From a bacterium (GTDB taxonomy: Bacteria > JAUVQV01 > DATDCY01), in assembly GCA_036524115.1 (NCBI GenBank), contig DATDCY010000309.1:1-13149 (forward strand): a stretch of 13,149 nucleotides of DNA, read 5' to 3'. The notes under the pieces were generated by a model. The model was not told where the DNA came from. It made no database searches and was given only the letters and a program-made list of their open reading frames with translations. Both the position numbers and the translations under genes were made by a program. Of this stretch, positions 1 through 7,102 are shown piece after piece (the first letter of the stretch is position 1; each line of letters begins with the position of its first letter).

Positions 1-792
1 GTGTCGGGGCGCGTGGGGGCGGCCGGCTCGCCCGCGGGCTGCGACGTCGACGCGCTGGCGTGGGGCCTGCGCGGCGAGGCGGGCGCGAAGGACGCGGAGG
101 TCGCCTGGGTGGCGCGGCGCGTGGCGGGCGGATCGGGGAGCGCGGCACAGCTGGCGGCATTCGACCGCCAGGTCGCGGCGCTGCAGGCCGCGGGCGACCT
201 GCCGTCGGAGCGTCTGGTGCGCTGGGCGCTGCCCGATCAGCCGCTGGACGGCGAGGGCGAGCAGGCGGCCGCACGCCTGCGCCTGATGACGTCCACGCCC
301 GCGCAGCTCGCTGCACTGGCGGAGGCGCTGGGCCTGCCCGCCCCGCCGTCGCCGGCGGCGCTGGACGCGGGACCCGCCCCGTCGCTGGAGATGGAGATGA
401 CGATTCCCCGCGCCGCCGACGCGGAGCTGGTGGCGGCGCGCGCGCTCGAGCAGCTGGCCGAAAACCTCGGCATGGGGCCCGAGGATGCCGGACGTCTCAA
501 GACGGCGCTCGTGGAGGCCTGCATCAACGCCTTCGAGCACAGCGGGGACCGCGAGGGGAGGGTGCGGCTCTGGTTCGGGGTGGCCGGGGGGAGGCTGCGC
601 ATCAGGGTCGAGAACCGGGGACGCCCGCTCGCGGCGCTGCCCGCCACGGCGGCCGCGGCGGACGGCCCGCGGCGGCGCGGCTGGGGCCTGACCCTGATGC
701 GGCAACTGATCGACGAGGTGCGGATCGAGCCGCGGGAGGACGGCGTGAGCCTGGTGCTGGAGAAGGATCTGGGAGGGCGCTCGGATGGCTAG
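1..792 (+). CDS. RsbW/SpoIIAB-like ATP-binding protein (anti-sigma factor kinase family), probably 5'-partial
   Basis: The C-terminal half (about residues 130-255) is a HATPase_c_2 domain of the anti-sigma factor serine kinase type, which binds a sigma factor or other partner and phosphorylates a STAS antagonist. Visible motifs are the N-box LVEACINAFEH (E172, N176, E179) and the glycine-rich RRGWGLTLMRQLIDEV box (226-240). The G1 box usually reads DxGxG, but here it is N205-R-G-R-P209, so the adenine-contacting Asp is Asn. The first ~125 residues are Ala-rich and I do not recognise them. The frame is open at base 1, so the GTG at position 1 is not necessarily the start and upstream domains may be missing. 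It overlaps the STAS gene by 8 nt, which fits a cognate kinase-antagonist pair. The family assignment is fairly firm; the target is unknown. Confidence 0.8.
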   Translation: MSGRVGAAGSPAGCDVDALAWGLRGEAGAKDAEVAWVARRVAGGSGSAAQLAAFDRQVAALQAAGDLPSERLVRWALPDQPLDGEGEQAAARLRLMTSTPAQLAALAEALGLPAPPSPAALDAGPAPSLEMEMTIPRAADAELVAARALEQLAENLGMGPEDAGRLKTALVEACINAFEHSGDREGRVRLWFGVAGGRLRIRVENRGRPLAALPATAAAADGPRRRGWGLTLMRQLIDEVRIEPREDGVSLVLEKDLGGRSDG

Positions 793-1120
793 CTTCGCGT
801 TCACCACCCATGTCGGCGACGGGTGGGCGGTCGTGCGCACCCGCGGGTACCTCAGCCGCGCGGCGGGCGAGCAGCTCGAGCGCGAGATCATGCGGCTGCT
901 CGAGGCGGGGGAGCGGCGGTTCGTCGTCAATCTCAGGGAGACCGACCTCATCAACAGCGTGGGCATCTCCATCCTCATCGGCGTCATCGAGCGGGTGCGC
1001 GGCCTCGGGGGGGAGCTGGTGTTCTCCGAGCTCACCGCGGTCAACGAGGAGATCTTCCGGATCATGGGCCTGCACCGCCACGCGCGCCTGGTGCGTGCCG
1101 ACGACGAGGTCGGGGGGTGA
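785..1120 (+). CDS. STAS-domain anti-sigma factor antagonist (SpoIIAA/RsbV-like)
   Basis: This 111-residue single-domain protein has the length of SpoIIAA/RsbV. Such proteins bind the partner kinase when unphosphorylated and release its captive target. The STAS core is seen in FVVNLRETDLINSVGISILIGVIERVR (about 46-72), where Ser58 occupies the usual phospho-serine position. The usual preceding Asp of the D-S-[ST]-G motif is Asn57, and Val59 replaces the second Ser/Thr. The ATG at 785 lies 8 nt after a GGGAGG Shine-Dalgarno (771-776) and inside the end of the upstream kinase gene, so the two are probably translationally coupled. The stop is 7 nt before the HD-GYP start. Some STAS proteins have non-phosphorylated roles, so the regulatory mode is inferred. 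Confidence 0.85.
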   Translation: MASFAFTTHVGDGWAVVRTRGYLSRAAGEQLEREIMRLLEAGERRFVVNLRETDLINSVGISILIGVIERVRGLGGELVFSELTAVNEEIFRIMGLHRHARLVRADDEVGG

Positions 1121-1127
1121 GGGGGCG

Positions 1128-2414
1128 ATGAGACACGCGAACGCGCCGGACAGCGCATCGCAGATGCGCAGGCTGATGTTCAGCATCGCAACGATGGAGG
1201 AGCTCGGCGACGTGCTCAGCTCCCACAACCACTTCCACGACAACCTCCAGACCGCGCTGCTGAGCCTGATGGGGGCGGTCCCCGTGGCGCGGGGCGCGCT
1301 GCTGCTCTACGACCGGCGCAGCGGCGAGCTGGAGGTGGCGGCGGTCCGCGGCTCCTCGGCGGTGGCCGCGGGGGTGCGGCTGGCCTTCCCGCCGGCGCGG
1401 GCGGAGGCGCTCTGGCGGCGCCGGCGGCCGCTGCTGCTCGAGCACCCGCCCACGGGCCTCGGCTCGTGGGTGCGGCGCACGGGCGCGCTCCAGGAGCTGG
1501 GGGCCGTCGCCCTCGCGCCGCTGCGCTTCAAGAAGGAGCTGGTCGGGGCGGTGGCTCTCGGCGAGAAGTACACGGGCGAACCGTACGACGAGTCCGACTA
1601 CGAGCTGATCATGGTCATGGCGAACTACATCGCCATCGGCGTCCACAACCAGGCGCTGCTGAGTCACCTCGAGAAGGCGAACACCGCGCTGCGGCGCAAG
1701 GTCACCGAGAACCGGCGCCTGTACCGCAACCTCGAGGGCATCTACGCCGACACGGTGAAAGCGCTGGGCGCCGCGATCGACGCCAAGGACCCGTACACCC
1801 GCGGGCACTCCGACCGCGTCGCGCGCATCGCGGTGGCGCTGGGCAAGGCGCTGGGCCTGCCGGAGGCGCAGATCAGCGCGCTGCGCGTCGCCAGCCACCT
1901 GCACGACATCGGCAAGATCGCGGTCGACAACAGCGTGCTGCTCAAGCCGGGGAGGCTCGACGAGACGGAGATGCTGCAGATCCACCGGCACCCGGCAGTC
2001 TCCTACGACATCCTCTCGAACATCGCGTTCCCGTACCCGGACGTCGCGCTGATCGCCCGCCACCATCACGAGTGGGTCAACGGGTCGGGCTACCCCGACC
2101 GGCTCGGCCCGGAGCGCCTCCTGCCGGGCATGAAGATCATCTGCATCGCGGACGCCTTCGACGCGATGACCTCCGACCGCCCGTACCGTCCCGCCCTGGA
2201 TCTGCCGGAGGCGGTCCGGCGCATCCGGGAGGGCGTGGGCGTCCAGTTCGACGGCGAGGTCACCCGGGCGTTCTTCGACGTCCTGCGCGCCGAGGTCTGC
2301 GGGGATGCGGCGGAGCCGGCCCTCATCGCGGGGCTCAACCGGCACTTTTCCGCCGACGCGGTGATCGGGCGCATCGACCGGATCCTGTCCGACCTGGAGC
2401 CCGTGCACGGTTGA
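1128..2414 (+). CDS. GAF-HD-GYP cyclic-di-GMP phosphodiesterase
   Basis: This 428-residue protein has an N-terminal GAF sensor domain (about 40-190), a short helical linker (about 180-215) and a C-terminal HD-GYP domain (about 210-400). HD-GYP enzymes hydrolyse cyclic-di-GMP to pGpG and GMP using a two- or three-metal centre. Signature residues are present: H227 in YTRGHSDR, H259-D260 in LHDIGK, the HHHE run at 312-315, G321-Y322-P323 in NGSGYP, and the downstream DAFDAMTSDRPYR. It is therefore predicted active. There is no receiver domain and no membrane segment, so input probably comes through the GAF domain. The reading frame is open far upstream, but the ATG at 1128 is chosen because it begins 7 nt after the STAS stop, behind a GAGGGGG Shine-Dalgarno. 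It is the last gene of the partner-switch cluster. Confidence 0.92.
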   Translation: MRHANAPDSASQMRRLMFSIATMEELGDVLSSHNHFHDNLQTALLSLMGAVPVARGALLLYDRRSGELEVAAVRGSSAVAAGVRLAFPPARAEALWRRRRPLLLEHPPTGLGSWVRRTGALQELGAVALAPLRFKKELVGAVALGEKYTGEPYDESDYELIMVMANYIAIGVHNQALLSHLEKANTALRRKVTENRRLYRNLEGIYADTVKALGAAIDAKDPYTRGHSDRVARIAVALGKALGLPEAQISALRVASHLHDIGKIAVDNSVLLKPGRLDETEMLQIHRHPAVSYDILSNIAFPYPDVALIARHHHEWVNGSGYPDRLGPERLLPGMKIICIADAFDAMTSDRPYRPALDLPEAVRRIREGVGVQFDGEVTRAFFDVLRAEVCGDAAEPALIAGLNRHFSADAVIGRIDRILSDLEPVHG

Positions 2415-2433
2415 GCCCCGGCCGCGCAGCTGC

Positions 2434-2462
2434 TTGACAAAACCGCCGCCAGTCCTTAGGTT
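2434..2462 (+). promoter_or_regulatory. Predicted sigma70-type promoter for hrcA-grpE-lipoprotein
   Basis: A perfect TTGACA (2434-2439) is followed after 17 nt by TAGGTT (2457-2462), which keeps the important T1, A2 and T6 of the -10 box. It lies in the only non-coding gap before hrcA. Transcription would begin near 2469 and give a leader of about 50 nt. No inverted CIRCE repeat (TTAGCACTC-N9-GAGTGCTAA) is visible around it. Confidence 0.65.
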
Positions 2463-2521
2463 TTCGGCGGTCCGGGCGGTGTCAGGCACTCCCGGCGGGG
2501 AAGGAAGGCGGTGAGGACGGC

Positions 2522-3556
2522 ATGGCCCCCCTGAACGAGCGCGAGCGCACGGTCCTGGCGTTGACCGTGATGCACCACATCCGCAGCGGCGAGCCGATCG
2601 GGTCGCGTTACCTCGCGGAGCAGCTCGACCTCGACGTCAGCCCGGCGACCATCCGGAACACGATGGCCGACCTCGAGGAGAAGGGGTACCTGCGCCAGAC
2701 CCATGTCTCTTCGGGGAGGGTGCCCACCGACCTCGGCTACCGGTTCTACGTCGACGAGGTCGTCGGCGTGCGGCCGGCGCGGCGCGAGGGGCTCGAGGGG
2801 ATGCGCGAGCGCATCGCCAGCCGGCGCAGCGAGATCGGCGAGCTCATCCGGGAGACCACGCGGACGCTCTCGGCGGCGTCGCGCCAGGCGGGCCTCGTGC
2901 TCGGCCCGCGGCTGCTGGACGCCCGGCTCGAGCACCTCGAGCTGCGCCGCGTGGCCTCGCGGCGGGTGCTCTCGATCTTCGTCACCGAGAGCCGGCTCGT
3001 CCAGACGCGGGTGCTTGAGCTGCCGGAGGACTGGCCGCAGGAGGACCTGGACGCCATGGCACGGGTCTGGAACGAGCGCTTCGCCGGCCTTGCGCTGCGC
3101 GAGGTGCGGACGCGGCTCGCGGTCATGATGGCGGCCGAGCGCGCCGCGCTCAACTCGCTGGTGCTGCGCGCTCTCGAGCTGGGACGCCTGGCGCTGGCGG
3201 CGCGCGAGCCGGCCGAGGAGCTGTACCTGGATGGCGCGGCCAACATCCTCGACGTGCCGGAATTTGCCGACCCCGGCAAGGCGCGGGCGCTCGTGCGCGC
3301 CATCGAGGAGAAGGGCCGGTTGTGCACGCTCCTCGACGAGTGCCTGCGGGCCGATCGCGTGCGGGTCTTCATCGGCGGGGAGGTCAGCCTTCCCGGCCTG
3401 ACGGACGTCAGTCTCGTGACGGCGCCCTACCGGCGCGACGGGGAGCCGATCGGCGTGCTCGGCGTCATCGGCCCGACCCGGATGGCCTACGAGCGCATCA
3501 TCCCGATCGTGGCCTGCGCCGCCGACGACCTGGGCGATTGCCTCAGCCGCGCGTGA
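2522..3556 (+). CDS. hrcA: Heat-inducible transcription repressor HrcA
   Basis: HrcA is the dimeric winged-helix repressor of class I heat-shock genes; it binds CIRCE operators and is stabilised by GroEL. The 344-residue length is normal. The N-terminal winged helix is clear: SPATIRNTMADLEEKGYL for the recognition region and SSGRVPTDLGYRFYVDEV for the wing (to about residue 80). The C-terminal family signature GVLGVIGPTRMAYERIIPIV is present near the end. The ATG at 2522 has GAGGA (2513-2517) 4 nt upstream and an AAGGAAGG stretch (2501-2508) further back. A promoter (2434-2462) lies directly upstream and grpE starts 47 nt after the stop. Autoregulation would be expected for the family, but I see no CIRCE here, so any operator must be diverged or located elsewhere. 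Confidence 0.96.
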   Translation: MAPLNERERTVLALTVMHHIRSGEPIGSRYLAEQLDLDVSPATIRNTMADLEEKGYLRQTHVSSGRVPTDLGYRFYVDEVVGVRPARREGLEGMRERIASRRSEIGELIRETTRTLSAASRQAGLVLGPRLLDARLEHLELRRVASRRVLSIFVTESRLVQTRVLELPEDWPQEDLDAMARVWNERFAGLALREVRTRLAVMMAAERAALNSLVLRALELGRLALAAREPAEELYLDGAANILDVPEFADPGKARALVRAIEEKGRLCTLLDECLRADRVRVFIGGEVSLPGLTDVSLVTAPYRRDGEPIGVLGVIGPTRMAYERIIPIVACAADDLGDCLSRA

Positions 3557-3603
3557 CGCGCCGGCGATCGGGGATTATCCTTTCAGGGGAGGCTCAAGAA
3601 GAC

Positions 3604-4155
3604 ATGACCAGACCGCAGTCCGAGGAAGCCGGGGCGGAGCCCGGAGCGGCGCGGCCCGCCGCGGATCCCGCCTCCGAGGTCGAGGCCCTGCGCGCGGAGC
3701 TCGCGACGCTCCGCGACCGGCACCTGCGGCTGCAGGCCGAGTTCGAGAACTACCGCAAGCGCCAGCAGCGCGAGCGCGAGAGCGCCAACCGGCACGCGAA
3801 GGAGCGGTTGCTGCGGGAGCTGCCCGACGTGATCGACAACCTCGAGCGGGCGCTGCGCCACGCGGCGGCGCCCGATGCGGCCCCTGAGAGCCTCGCGCAG
3901 GGCGTGGATCTGGTCGCCAGGCAGCTCACGGAGGTCCTGGCCCGCTTCGGGGCCGAGCCCATGACCGCCGTCGGCGCGCCGTTCGACCCGCACCGCCACG
4001 AGGCGATGGCCAGGGTCGAGACCTCGGGTGACCCGCCGGACGGCACCGTGGTGGAGGAGTTCCGTCGCGGCTGGCTCCTCGACGGCAAGGTCCTGCGCCC
4101 GGCGCTCGTCGCGGTCGCCAAGGTCCCGGGCGAGGGCGCGGGCACCGGCACGTGA
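3604..4155 (+). CDS. grpE: GrpE, nucleotide exchange factor for DnaK
   Basis: GrpE is a cytoplasmic homodimer that drives ADP release from the Hsp70 chaperone DnaK. The product is 183 residues, as expected. It has a low-complexity N-terminus, a long helix or coiled coil with EVEALRAELATLRDRHLRLQ and then EFENYRKRQQRERE (about 25-60), LLRELPDVIDNLERAL, and the C-terminal beta domain with GAPFDPHRHEAM and VVEEFRRGWLLDGKVLRPALVAVAK. The frame is open upstream inside hrcA, but the ATG at 3604 gives the family N-terminus and has AGGGGAGG (3585-3592) 11 nt upstream. The gene follows hrcA as usual. It is then followed not by dnaK but by a lipoprotein gene whose GTG overlaps its stop codon. Confidence 0.96.
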   Translation: MTRPQSEEAGAEPGAARPAADPASEVEALRAELATLRDRHLRLQAEFENYRKRQQRERESANRHAKERLLRELPDVIDNLERALRHAAAPDAAPESLAQGVDLVARQLTEVLARFGAEPMTAVGAPFDPHRHEAMARVETSGDPPDGTVVEEFRRGWLLDGKVLRPALVAVAKVPGEGAGTGT

Positions 4156-5207
4156 CCGGCCGTCCGGCGGGGCGTCGCCGGCGCGTCGCCGGCGCGTGCG
4201 CGACGGTGGCGGCCCTTGCGCTGGCGCTCTGCGCGGGATGCGGGAAGAAGGCGCCGCTGCGTCTCCCGGACCAGCGTCCCGCCGAGCGCGCCGGCGCGCC
4301 CAGGCTCTCGGTGCGGGAGGGGCAGGTCACGCTGGAGTTCTCGGTGCCGGCGCACCGGGTATTCCCGGAGCGCCAGGACCCCTGGGTGCTGGCGCGCATC
4401 CTGCGGCGCGACATTCCCGCGCGGGACTTCGTCGAGGTCGGGACGATCCTCGAGCGCAACGGCTTCGCATTCGAGGCGCCGCTCTCCTGGAGCGAGGCGG
4501 CGCGGTCCGCGGGGTCCAGCGCGTACCGGGTCGAGTTCCGCGACGCCGCGCGGCAGCGGCGCGCGCTCTCCGATCCTGTCGAGATCGCGTGGCAGCAACC
4601 GCCGGCCGCGCCGGCCGGGGTGACGGCCAGCGGGGACGACCATGCCGTGGTCCTCGCCTGGGTCCCGCCCTCCGGGCCCGCGGCGGGGGCGCGCTATCGC
4701 GTCTACCGGCGCGAGGCGCCGGACGGCCAGGTCGAGAGCCTGACGCCTGTGCCCCTCGAGGAGCCGCGCCACACCGACTCGCGGGTCAAGCCGGCGCGCG
4801 AATACTGCTACCGGGTGCGGGCGGTGCTCGGGCCGCCGGCCGGCGAGGTGGAAGGTCCCTCGAGCGCGGAGGTGTGCGCCCGCACCGATGACGTCACCCC
4901 GCCGCCGCCTCCGGCTGCCCTGCACGTCACGGCGGGGCCCGGCAGTTTCCAGCTGACCTGGGACGAGGTGGCGGTCCCCGACCTGCTCGGCTACCGGATC
5001 TACCGGTCGATCGACGATGGGCCGCTCGAGCTGCTCACGCCGATGCCGGTGCGCGGGAACGCTTGGCGCGAGGAGACACCCGGCGCGCGGGCGGGAGCCC
5101 GCTATCGGTACGTCGTCACTGCGGTCGACACCGCGGCGCGGGCGAACGAGAGTCCCTTCTCGCCCGCGGCGGAAGGGCCGGCCGTGCCTGCGGCCGGCGC
5201 GCCCTGA
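4152..5207 (+). CDS. Putative lipoprotein with fibronectin type III domains
   Basis: This 351-residue protein starts with an arginine-rich n-region and a hydrophobic stretch (about 12-29), ending at Cys30 in LCAGC-GKKAPLRLP. That is a plausible lipobox, although the -3 position is Cys. The CGKKxPL sequence after the cysteine resembles the start of small LptM/YifL-type lipoproteins. Two fibronectin type III-like modules follow, at about 150-245 (VLAWVPP ... YRVYRRE ... YCYRVRAV) and about 253-345 (FQLTWDEV ... YRIYRSIDD ... YRYVVTAVD); residues 55-145 may be a third, degenerate one. It is probably anchored in the outer membrane facing the periplasm, with an unknown binding or structural role. 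The GTG at 4152 overlaps the grpE TGA by 4 nt, implying translational coupling. It lacks catalytic motifs. Confidence 0.8.
   Translation: MTGRPAGRRRRVAGACATVAALALALCAGCGKKAPLRLPDQRPAERAGAPRLSVREGQVTLEFSVPAHRVFPERQDPWVLARILRRDIPARDFVEVGTILERNGFAFEAPLSWSEAARSAGSSAYRVEFRDAARQRRALSDPVEIAWQQPPAAPAGVTASGDDHAVVLAWVPPSGPAAGARYRVYRREAPDGQVESLTPVPLEEPRHTDSRVKPAREYCYRVRAVLGPPAGEVEGPSSAEVCARTDDVTPPPPPAALHVTAGPGSFQLTWDEVAVPDLLGYRIYRSIDDGPLELLTPMPVRGNAWREETPGARAGARYRYVVTAVDTAARANESPFSPAAEGPAVPAAGAP
4173..4194. repeat. Tandem 11-bp direct repeat (2 copies)
   Basis: CGTCGCCGGCG occurs at 4173-4183 and again directly at 4184-4194, inside the signal-peptide region of the Fn3 lipoprotein gene. Because 11 is not a multiple of three, gain or loss of one copy would shift the frame. 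With only two copies in GC-rich DNA, chance duplication is a reasonable explanation. Confidence 0.6.
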
Positions 5208-5246
5208 AGAGAGGCCCCCGCAGGGGACGGGGGAAGACCAAAGACC

Positions 5247-5564
5247 CTAGCCGGCGTCGGTCGCGCCCTTGGCCTTCTCCCGCTGGTAGGCCTCCTTGCC
5301 GGCCTCGACCGCGGAGTGGATGAGCGAGCGCTTCTCGTCGAGGAAGTCGCGGCCGCGTCCGACCGTGGAGGATACCTTCTCCTTGGCCTGGTCGATGTAG
5401 TCGGATGCCTGGTCCTTGAGGTGCTGGGAGAAATCGCGGATGCGCTCGGCGGACTCCTTGCGCGCCTGGGGGGCGAGCAGAAGCACCGCTGCGGCGCCGG
5501 CGACCGTGCCGAGCAGGAAGGAAACGACGATGGTGGTTCCGCTGCAACCGTCCTCGCGACTCAT
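5247..5564 (-). CDS. YtxH domain-containing membrane protein
   Basis: This is a small protein of 105 residues with one N-terminal transmembrane segment (about 10-31), ending in the family-like GAAAVLLLAPQARKESAERIRDF. A charged, probably helical tail follows (DFSQHLKDQASDYIDQAKEKV and beyond). YtxH (formerly 'gas vesicle protein'-like) proteins are widespread and poorly characterised; general-stress links are known in Bacillus. The frame stays open upstream to about 5996, but the ATG at 5564 is chosen because it gives the YtxH start MSREDGCSGTT and overlaps the DUF948 stop as ATGA (4 nt), a typical coupled start. It is the last gene of the minus-strand cluster and faces the lipoprotein gene tail to tail, with 39 nt between stops. 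Confidence 0.85.
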   Translation of the reverse strand: MSREDGCSGTTIVVSFLLGTVAGAAAVLLLAPQARKESAERIRDFSQHLKDQASDYIDQAKEKVSSTVGRGRDFLDEKRSLIHSAVEAGKEAYQREKAKGATDAG

Positions 5565-5962
5565 GGGGTGCCTCCCTTTTTCAAGAGGTTCTGCGCCAGA
5601 TACTTGAAGCCCGTGCTGAATCCCGCGCGCAACCCGGCGACCTTCGCGCCGACGCCGCCGCCGAGCAGGCCGACGACCTCGCGCAGCTCGTTGAGGTCCT
5701 TGCCCACCTGGCGCAGGGAGCCGGAGAACATGCGCACGTCGTCGGTCACCGTGTTGATGTCGGCCGTGATGCGGTCGAGGTTCGCAAGCGTGGAGCGCAG
5801 CTCGCGCATGGTCGGGGCGAGCGACTCCTCGGTGATCTTGAGCACGCCGTTGAGGGTGCGGACGGTCCGCCGCAGCTCGAGCAGCAGCGGGATCAGGAAG
5901 AGCGTCCCCACGGCGACGGCGACGGCCAGGACCAAGAGCAGCACGCTGGATGCGGATGTCAT
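5561..5962 (-). CDS. DUF948 domain-containing membrane protein
   Basis: This 133-residue protein has an N-terminal hydrophobic segment (about 5-29, SSVLLLVLAVAVAVGTLFLIPLLLEL). An amphipathic, coiled-coil-like stretch follows, with LRRTVRTLNGVLKITEESLAPTMRELRSTLANLDRITADINTVTDDVRMFSGSL (about 30-85), as in DUF948 proteins. No enzymatic motif is visible. The basic C-terminus ends in FSTGFKYLAQNLLKKGG. DUF948 and YtxH genes are often neighbours, and this pairing (4-nt stop/start overlap) suggests they act together at the membrane; the function is unknown. The ATG at 5962 lies 27 nt after the stop of the GGDEF gene, with a GGGGGC stretch a few bases upstream. Confidence 0.87.
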   Translation of the reverse strand: MTSASSVLLLVLAVAVAVGTLFLIPLLLELRRTVRTLNGVLKITEESLAPTMRELRSTLANLDRITADINTVTDDVRMFSGSLRQVGKDLNELREVVGLLGGGVGAKVAGLRAGFSTGFKYLAQNLLKKGGTP

Positions 5963-5989
5963 GATTGCCCCCGATGCGTTTACCCCAAT

Positions 5990-7093
5990 CTAGCACCCGC
6001 CCTCGGAGGGGTCAAGGTCGCCGAACACCGGGGTGACCGGCCCGCTCACCGGCCCGCCGCGCTCGCAGCGGTTGCGGCCGAGCGACTTCGCGCGGTAGAG
6101 CGCGCTGTCCGCGGCGGCGACGATGTCGTCGACCCGCAGCGCGGGCACCTCCGGCCAGGAGGCGGCGCCGATGCTCACCGTCAGGCCGGGGGGGGCGTCC
6201 GCGGCGTCGGCGCCGGGGAGCTTGAAGGTCAGGGCCGCCATGCGGCTGCGGACGCGCTCGGCGACGACGAGCGCCTCAGCGGCGTCCGTCTCCGGCAGCA
6301 GCGTCACGAACTCCTCTCCGCCGTAGCGGCCGGCGCAGTCGTACGCGCGGATGGCCTTGAGCAGGGCGCCGCCGGCGGCGCGCAGCGCCAGGTCGCCGGC
6401 GAGGTGCCCGTGGCGGTCGTTGAAGGCCTTGAAGTGGTCGATGTCGATCATCAGCACCGCCAGCGGCTTGCCCATGCGACGCGAGCGCTGCAGCTCCTTC
6501 TCGAAGCGGGCGAAGAAAAGGCGGCGGTTCGGCAGGCCGGTGAGGTCGTCCTCGTGCGCGAGGCGTTCGAGTTCGCGGTTGGCGCGCTCGAGCGCGGCCG
6601 CCTTGCGCTGGAGCTCCTCCTGGAGGTCGCGCATGCGCAGCATCACGGCGGCGCGCGCCTGGAGCTCCCCGGCCTCGAAGGGCTTGGTGACGTAGTCGTT
6701 CGCGCCGATGTTCAGGCCGCGGACCTTGTCGACGGATTCGCCGCGGGAGGAGAGCATGATGATCATCGCGTCGCGCAGCCGCGGGTTGTCGCGCACCGCC
6801 GAGAGGAACTTGAAGCCGTCGAGGCGGGGCATCTGCAGGTCGGTGATGATCAGGTCGGCGGGCTCGCGGGCCAGCAGCGCGAGCGCGTCGAGCCCGTCGA
6901 CGGCCTCGACGATGCGGCCGACCGCGGGCATCGCCTCCAGCACCGTCCGCACGGCCGAGCGGATGCTCGGGGAATCGTCGACGACGAGGCAGCGCCGCGG
7001 CGGCGGGCGATAGGGCGTCTCCTGCGTCGCCGCGCCGGACGCGATGTCCCCGGCAAGGCCGCGGGGCTCTTCGTACCGATCCTTTGTGTCCAA
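5990..7093 (-). CDS. Response regulator with GGDEF domain (PleD-like diguanylate cyclase)
   Basis: This 367-residue protein makes cyclic-di-GMP from two GTP when its receiver is activated. The receiver domain spans about 33-150, with the acidic pair D39/D40, phospho-acceptor D85 (LIITDLQMP), S115/S116 and K137 in YVTKPF. A helical linker (about 153-180) leads to the GGDEF domain (about 180-350), with DDLTGLPNRR, the MIDIDHFKAFND metal-binding region and the active-site loop GGEEF at 258-262. An inhibitory-site RxxD (R249-D252) sits five residues before GGEEF, so product feedback inhibition is predicted. No histidine kinase is adjacent. The start is uncertain: TTG at 7093 is the only plausible initiator before the receiver, it lacks a Shine-Dalgarno, and the frame stays open further upstream. 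It probably heads the DUF948-YtxH cluster. Confidence 0.9.
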   Translation of the reverse strand: MDTKDRYEEPRGLAGDIASGAATQETPYRPPPRRCLVVDDSPSIRSAVRTVLEAMPAVGRIVEAVDGLDALALLAREPADLIITDLQMPRLDGFKFLSAVRDNPRLRDAMIIMLSSRGESVDKVRGLNIGANDYVTKPFEAGELQARAAVMLRMRDLQEELQRKAAALERANRELERLAHEDDLTGLPNRRLFFARFEKELQRSRRMGKPLAVLMIDIDHFKAFNDRHGHLAGDLALRAAGGALLKAIRAYDCAGRYGGEEFVTLLPETDAAEALVVAERVRSRMAALTFKLPGADAADAPPGLTVSIGAASWPEVPALRVDDIVAAADSALYRAKSLGRNRCERGGPVSGPVTPVFGDLDPSEGGC

Positions 7094-7102
7094 AGCAGGT
7101 GC

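Noticed and set aside
2440-2521. CIRCE operator upstream of hrcA
   Set aside because: Only a fragment, GGCACTC (about 2485-2491), resembles one half-site; the second half GAGTGCTAA is absent at the required distance.
5208-5246. Bidirectional terminator between the lipoprotein and YtxH genes
   Set aside because: CCCC-GCA-GGGG (5216-5226) can form a 4-bp hairpin, and CCCCC can also pair with GGGGG at 5229-5233, but there is no T-tract on either strand, so I do not call it.
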